From positions 692 to 7,470 of the forward strand of contig PKYZ01000806.1 of NCBI GenBank assembly GCA_003132865.1: DNA of 6,779 bases, given 5' to 3'. The position numbers and the translations under genes are program-made. This document shows, in pieces, positions 4,617 through 6,779 of this stretch (positions are counted from its first letter, which is position 1; the number at the start of each line of letters is the position of its first letter). The notes beneath the pieces were generated by a model. That model searched no databases. It was not told the DNA's origin and worked only from the letters and a program-made list of their open reading frames with translations. Origin of the DNA: Bryobacterales bacterium (lineage in GTDB: Bacteria; Acidobacteriota; Terriglobia; Bryobacterales; Bryobacteraceae).

Positions 4617-6524
4617 ATGCGATCTATTCGAGCACTTGCCAGTCTGGCCTGCTTCGCGACGTTATTTGCGCAGAACATCCCGACTACCGGCACAACTCCG
4701 GCCGGACTGGCATCGTTCGACACCACCATGATGAGTTTGATGTCGAAATACACGGTGCCAGGCGCCGCCCTTGCCGTGGTGCACAACGGACAACTCGTTC
4801 TGGCGCGCGGATACGGCTATGCCAATGAAGATTCCAAGACGCCCGTTCAGCCGGATTCACTCTTCCGGATCGCGAGCATCACCAAGCCGCACACCGCCGC
4901 GGCCATCATGAAGTTGATCGAACGGGGCGAACTCTCACTGACCGATTACGCCTTCCAAATCCTAACGAACATCCAGCCATTGCCGGGCTTCCCGGAGGAT
5001 CCCCGCATCGCCCAGATCACCATTCAAGAGTTGCTCGAGCATACGAGTGGATGGTACGGCGAAGCTGACGGAACCGGATACGATCCGATGTTCGACGTGG
5101 TAAACATCGCCAGGGACGCAGGCGTCACGCCACCCGCGGACTGCCCTACCATCGTGCGGTACATGCTGGGCAGACCCCTGGACACCGACCCTGGAACCTA
5201 TTACTCATATTTAAACTTCGGGTACTGCGTTCTCGGTCAAGTGATCGAGCAGGTCTCGGGAGAGACCGTTGAATCATTCGTTACGGCCAACGTCACGGGC
5301 CCGTTAGGCAACGATCGCTCACAGTTCGGGGCGACTCTGACCGCATTGCCCGGAGAGGTGACCTACTACGACTACCCGGGCGCGTCGCTGGCCAGCTCAG
5401 TTTTCCCGACGGGCCCGTCGCTGGTGCCATGGCCTTATGGCGGATTCTCGCTGGAGGCCAATCACGCGGATGGTGGACTCGTGAGCGGCACCATCGAGCT
5501 GTTGCGTTTTTTGACCTCCGTGAACGGATCCCGGGGCCCGCAGTTGTTTGCGAATCCGGTCAGCGGGTTCCCGGGCTATGTTCCGCCCTATGGCGCCGGC
5601 TGGGAGTGGGTCTTTGACGGCTCGCTGCCCGGCAACAACGCGGGGCTGATCTTAATGCCCGATCAGTCGGCTTTGTGCTTTCTGACCAACACGCGGCCGA
5701 TACCGTCCCCAACAGCTAACTTTTTCAGCGATTTCACCAGCCAGCTTACGGCCGATGTTCAGCAGGTGACCAGTTGGCCCAGTAACGACGTGTTCCCCCA
5801 ATTCCAGACCAGTTTCAGTGTCGTCCATTCAGCCACTTTTCAGGCGCTGGCTGCCGCACCGGATCAGGTGGTCACGCTCTTCGGCGTTAATCTAGCCGGT
5901 CCGGCGCAGCAAGCTTCGTCACTCTCCCTACCAATTATGCTGGCCGGCGCGTCGGTGAGGATCAAAGACGCCAGCGGCAACTCGTCAGCCGGGCAACTGC
6001 TCTATGCATCTCCCAGCCAGATCAATCTGGTTATGCCAGGGAAAGCCGCTACTGGCGCGGCGACCATCACCGTGCAGAATGGCGCGGGATCGACTTTCTC
6101 AACAACCGTCCAAATCGATCCAGTCTCGCCTGGAATCTTCACTGCGAACTCGAACGGCACCGGCGTTCCCGCGGCGCTGGCAGCCCGCTATTCGGCAAAT
6201 GGTACGGTGACGCCGGTGGCCGTTTTCCAATGCTCGGCATCCGGATGCACCCCGATACCCATGAGCGTGGGTGCTTCTACCGACCAATTGATCGTGTCGC
6301 TCTTTGGAACCGGATTGCGCCACGCAAGCAGTGCCGCAGCCGTTCGGGCTACCATAAACGGGCAGCCGGCGCCGGTTCTTTTCGCTGGCGCGCAGAGCCA
6401 ATTCCCCGGCCTTGACCAGATTAACGTGCAAGTACCTTTCGGGTTAGCGGGAAGTGGCGCCGTGCCTCTGCAACTCAGTGTTGACGGCCGGCAGTCCAAC
6501 GCCGTCACACTCAGCATCCAGTGA
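4617..6524 (+). CDS. Secreted beta-lactamase-like serine hydrolase with a Solibacter-type C-terminal domain
   Basis: The 635-residue product starts with a signal peptide (MRSIRALASLACFATLFA, probable cleavage near 18). Residues about 30-375 are a class C beta-lactamase/penicillin-binding-like serine hydrolase domain. Motif one is SITK (Ser87 nucleophile, Lys90); motif two is YLN at 198-200. GGLVSGTIELLRFL and the FDGSLPG region (333-339) follow. Relatives read HxGSLPG there, so the basic residue of motif three is replaced by Phe. A linker leads to the C-terminal domain (402-635), recognised as the Solibacter C-terminal type (TIGR03437). It shows two Ig-like repeats, VVTLFG...TVQI (418-500) and LIVSLFG...TLSIQ (558-635), with a Cys539/Cys544 pair between them. 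Natural substrate unknown; an esterase, peptidase or beta-lactamase role is possible. Its base use looks less GC-extreme than the upstream genes. Confidence 0.88.
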   Translation: MRSIRALASLACFATLFAQNIPTTGTTPAGLASFDTTMMSLMSKYTVPGAALAVVHNGQLVLARGYGYANEDSKTPVQPDSLFRIASITKPHTAAAIMKLIERGELSLTDYAFQILTNIQPLPGFPEDPRIAQITIQELLEHTSGWYGEADGTGYDPMFDVVNIARDAGVTPPADCPTIVRYMLGRPLDTDPGTYYSYLNFGYCVLGQVIEQVSGETVESFVTANVTGPLGNDRSQFGATLTALPGEVTYYDYPGASLASSVFPTGPSLVPWPYGGFSLEANHADGGLVSGTIELLRFLTSVNGSRGPQLFANPVSGFPGYVPPYGAGWEWVFDGSLPGNNAGLILMPDQSALCFLTNTRPIPSPTANFFSDFTSQLTADVQQVTSWPSNDVFPQFQTSFSVVHSATFQALAAAPDQVVTLFGVNLAGPAQQASSLSLPIMLAGASVRIKDASGNSSAGQLLYASPSQINLVMPGKAATGAATITVQNGAGSTFSTTVQIDPVSPGIFTANSNGTGVPAALAARYSANGTVTPVAVFQCSASGCTPIPMSVGASTDQLIVSLFGTGLRHASSAAAVRATINGQPAPVLFAGAQSQFPGLDQINVQVPFGLAGSGAVPLQLSVDGRQSNAVTLSIQ

Positions 6525-6779
6525 TGTGGGGCAGGCCCGTGGCCGGCAAAATAGGCGCTAACGCAAGCATTCTCGCCAGGATTGGGCTCCCACGTACGCT
6601 TGCCACGACTCCCTTGCCGTTTCCCAGGACCGGCCACACGAACAAGCCAGTTTCCGATATGGCGACTTCTCGTCCAACTGGATCACCTCCGGCTTGCCGA
6701 CCACTCGCAGGAGCGCTCTGACCCTTTACGCGAGTTGAGATCGGACGTAGCCTGTTGGTCGACAGCGGCAACGCGCGCC
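6525..6779. other. 255-base tail with no supportable gene
   Basis: Short frames are open on both strands but none has a ribosome binding site, recognisable motif or convincing start. A weak GGCC-CGT-GGCC hairpin just after the hydrolase stop has a 4-bp stem and no T tract, so no terminator is called. It could be intergenic sequence or the decayed edge of a gene continuing to the right. Confidence 0.4.

Noticed and set aside
4644..4652. Cys12 of the secreted hydrolase as a lipoprotein cysteine
   Set aside because: The residues before it (Ser-Leu-Ala) do not fit the Leu-(Ala/Ser)-(Gly/Ala)-Cys lipobox, and the hydrophobic core before it would be too short.
6678..6690. CTGGATCACCTCC, identical to the conserved 3' end of 16S rRNA including the anti-Shine-Dalgarno bases
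   Set aside because: The flanking bases do not match 16S rRNA on either side. A 13-base match alone is best read as chance; no rRNA gene is present.
6511..6771. Open frames on both strands in the right-hand tail (for example 6511-6771 minus, 6521-6721 plus)
   Set aside because: No ribosome binding site, no recognisable domain, and the minus-strand frame overlaps the end of the hydrolase gene. Length is within chance for GC-rich DNA.

Overview
The window looks like chromosomal DNA from a GC-rich acidobacterium, probably of the Solibacter/Bryobacter group. The best clue is the secreted serine hydrolase at 4617-6524. It ends in the C-terminal domain that is hugely expanded in Candidatus Solibacter usitatus (TIGR03437-type). 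The placement is a recognition call, not a database result. Two copies of a short CCTKACGGTCGCGG-type repeat fit the same kind of genome.

Layout. At the left edge a probable exported protein (start near 101) runs leftwards out of the window. A short AT-rich divergent spacer with an operator-like palindrome separates it from a rightward housekeeping run. That run is rsfS (ribosomal silencing factor, 229-552), rlmH (23S rRNA pseudouridine methyltransferase, 549-968, 4-base overlap), accD (acetyl-CoA carboxylase carboxyltransferase beta subunit, 984-1838) and folC (folylpolyglutamate/dihydrofolate synthase, 1885-3147). The accD-folC gap holds a hairpin-forming repeat whose 3' arm carries the only ribosome-binding-site-like bases before folC.

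Between folC and plsC sits a complete type II toxin-antitoxin module, hicA (3180-3356) and hicB (3368-3808). A good sigma70-type promoter overlaps the folC stop codon, and an 18-bp near-palindrome fills its spacer. The predicted transcript starts only 2-3 bases before the toxin's GTG codon, so the toxin has almost no leader. The antitoxin has a perfect AAGGAGG ribosome binding site. This arrangement should favour antitoxin over toxin and is the most interesting thing in the window. plsC (1-acyl-glycerol-3-phosphate acyltransferase, 3833-4552) follows hicB after 24 bases with no evident promoter of its own, so it may be read from the toxin-antitoxin promoter.

The right third is the large secreted protein (4617-6524): signal peptide, class C beta-lactamase-like serine hydrolase domain, and two tandem Ig-like repeats. 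Its third active-site motif lacks the expected histidine. The last 255 bases hold no gene I can support.

I see no wholly new system, CRISPR array, tRNA, rRNA or intact insertion sequence.
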